In this document: positions 32,103-32,544 of the stretch, piece after piece | Numbering within the stretch: the stretch's first letter is position 1 | Layout of the letters: every line of letters starts with the position of its first letter | From: JANRKT01 sp033763355 | GTDB lineage: Bacteria > Bacteroidota > Bacteroidia > Chitinophagales > Chitinophagaceae | DNA: 32,544 bases | Reading direction: 5' to 3' | Assembly (NCBI GenBank): GCA_033763355.1 | Contig: JANRKT010000140.1 | Location: forward strand, 1-32,544 | Translations under genes and position numbers: made by a program | Notes under the pieces: generated by a model | Seen by the model: the letters and a program-made list of their open reading frames with translations, nothing else | Database searches by the model: none | What the model was told of the DNA's origin: nothing

Positions 32103-32544
32103 TTACACCATCTTAAACCCTTCGAGGAACTTTGTATTAAAATTTCCTTTCTTGAAATCTTCGTTGCGCATCAGTTGCTGGTGAAAGGGGATGGTTGTCT
32201 TAACGCCTTCAATCACGTATTCACTCAATGCACGTCCCATGGTATTGATGGCTTCCTCCCTGCTGCGGGCAACAGCTATAATTTTAGCAATCATAGAATC
32301 ATAGTAGGGAGGTATGGTATAGCCGGCATAAACATGTGAGTCTATACGTATGCCATGGCCGCCCGGCTGGTGCAATACAGTGATCTTTCCAGGGCTGGGA
32401 CGGAAATCGTTATACGGGTCTTCGGCATTGATGCGGCATTCAATAGCATGCATTTCCGGATAATAGTTTGCCCCGGTGATGGCTTCACCCATTGCAATTT
32501 TAACCTGTTCTTTAATCAGGTCGTAGTTCACCACTTCTTCTGTT
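32103..32544 (-). CDS. accC: Biotin carboxylase subunit of acetyl-CoA carboxylase (3' part only)
   Basis: The visible 146 residues are the C-terminal part of biotin carboxylase, which carboxylates biotin on the carrier protein AccB at the first step of fatty acid synthesis. The N-terminal part lies beyond the right edge; the frame is open to base 32544 (TEEVVNYDLIKEQ at the edge). Family motifs are HAIECRINAEDPYNDFRPSPG, PGGHGIRIDSHVYAGYTIPP, YYDSMIAKIIAVARSREEAI and VIEGVKTTIPFHQQLM. The ATP-grasp core is not visible. A propionyl- or other acyl-CoA carboxylase subunit is possible, but the length to the C-terminus and close match to AccC make acetyl-CoA carboxylase the best call. Confidence 0.93.
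   Translation of the reverse strand, partial: TEEVVNYDLIKEQVKIAMGEAITGANYYPEMHAIECRINAEDPYNDFRPSPGKITVLHQPGGHGIRIDSHVYAGYTIPPYYDSMIAKIIAVARSREEAINTMGRALSEYVIEGVKTTIPFHQQLMRNEDFKKGNFNTKFLEGFKMV

Noticed and set aside
1..32544. CRISPR arrays, tRNA, rRNA, phage or transposase genes
   Set aside because: No regularly spaced repeats with unique spacers, no cloverleaf-like sequence in any intergenic region, and no recombinase or transposase motif was seen.

Overview
The window looks like chromosomal DNA of a Bacteroidota bacterium, most likely of the Chitinophagaceae or a close relative. This rests on a gliding-type (T9SS) C-terminal sorting domain, a TonB-dependent receptor, a type III glutamine synthetase, a long YidC with a basic coiled-coil tail, many Cys-box lipoproteins, little Shine-Dalgarno signal, and several upstream boxes of the Bacteroidota form TAnnTTTG. 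No rRNA, tRNA, CRISPR array, transposase or phage gene was recognised.

Layout. The left edge (1-2019) is the 3' part of a TonB-dependent receptor. Positions 2020-4428 form an accessory island: two unrelated exported or lipoprotein orphans in the + direction, each preceded by the same kind of structured leader (a stem-loop, then a 46-bp block that is 42/46 identical between copies and reads as a promoter, then a short GTTAnCnGCAACT box), with a REP-like palindromic element between them. From 4429 to 7494 is a minus-strand block: aroE, translationally coupled to a ComA-type phosphosulfolactate synthase, then a TPR protein. A possibly leaderless small exported protein and a GLPGLI/DUF4412-like protein follow. 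yidC and pyrG (both minus) are separated by a + strand DUF4407 membrane protein.

From 14116 to 18477 lie exported proteins: a T9SS-sorted protein, an exported dienelactone hydrolase, two small paralogous lipoproteins and an unrecognised exported protein. Then come proC, hldD and purL (minus), followed by an envelope-glycan group (two glycosyltransferases and a polytopic membrane protein). The right end holds glnN with an operator-rich upstream region, a large FAD/Fe-S oxidoreductase, a small membrane protein, and the C-terminal part of accC.

The genes do not form one pathway. Housekeeping functions (aromatic amino acids, CTP, purine, proline, nitrogen and fatty acid synthesis, membrane insertion) are mixed with envelope functions (heptose, glycosyl transfer, lipoproteins, secretion). 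The observations most worth following are the cassette-like island at 2035-4273, the two simple-sequence repeats inserted in frame in hldD and in the FAD/Fe-S oxidoreductase gene, the tandem small lipoproteins, and the cluster of palindromes upstream of glnN.
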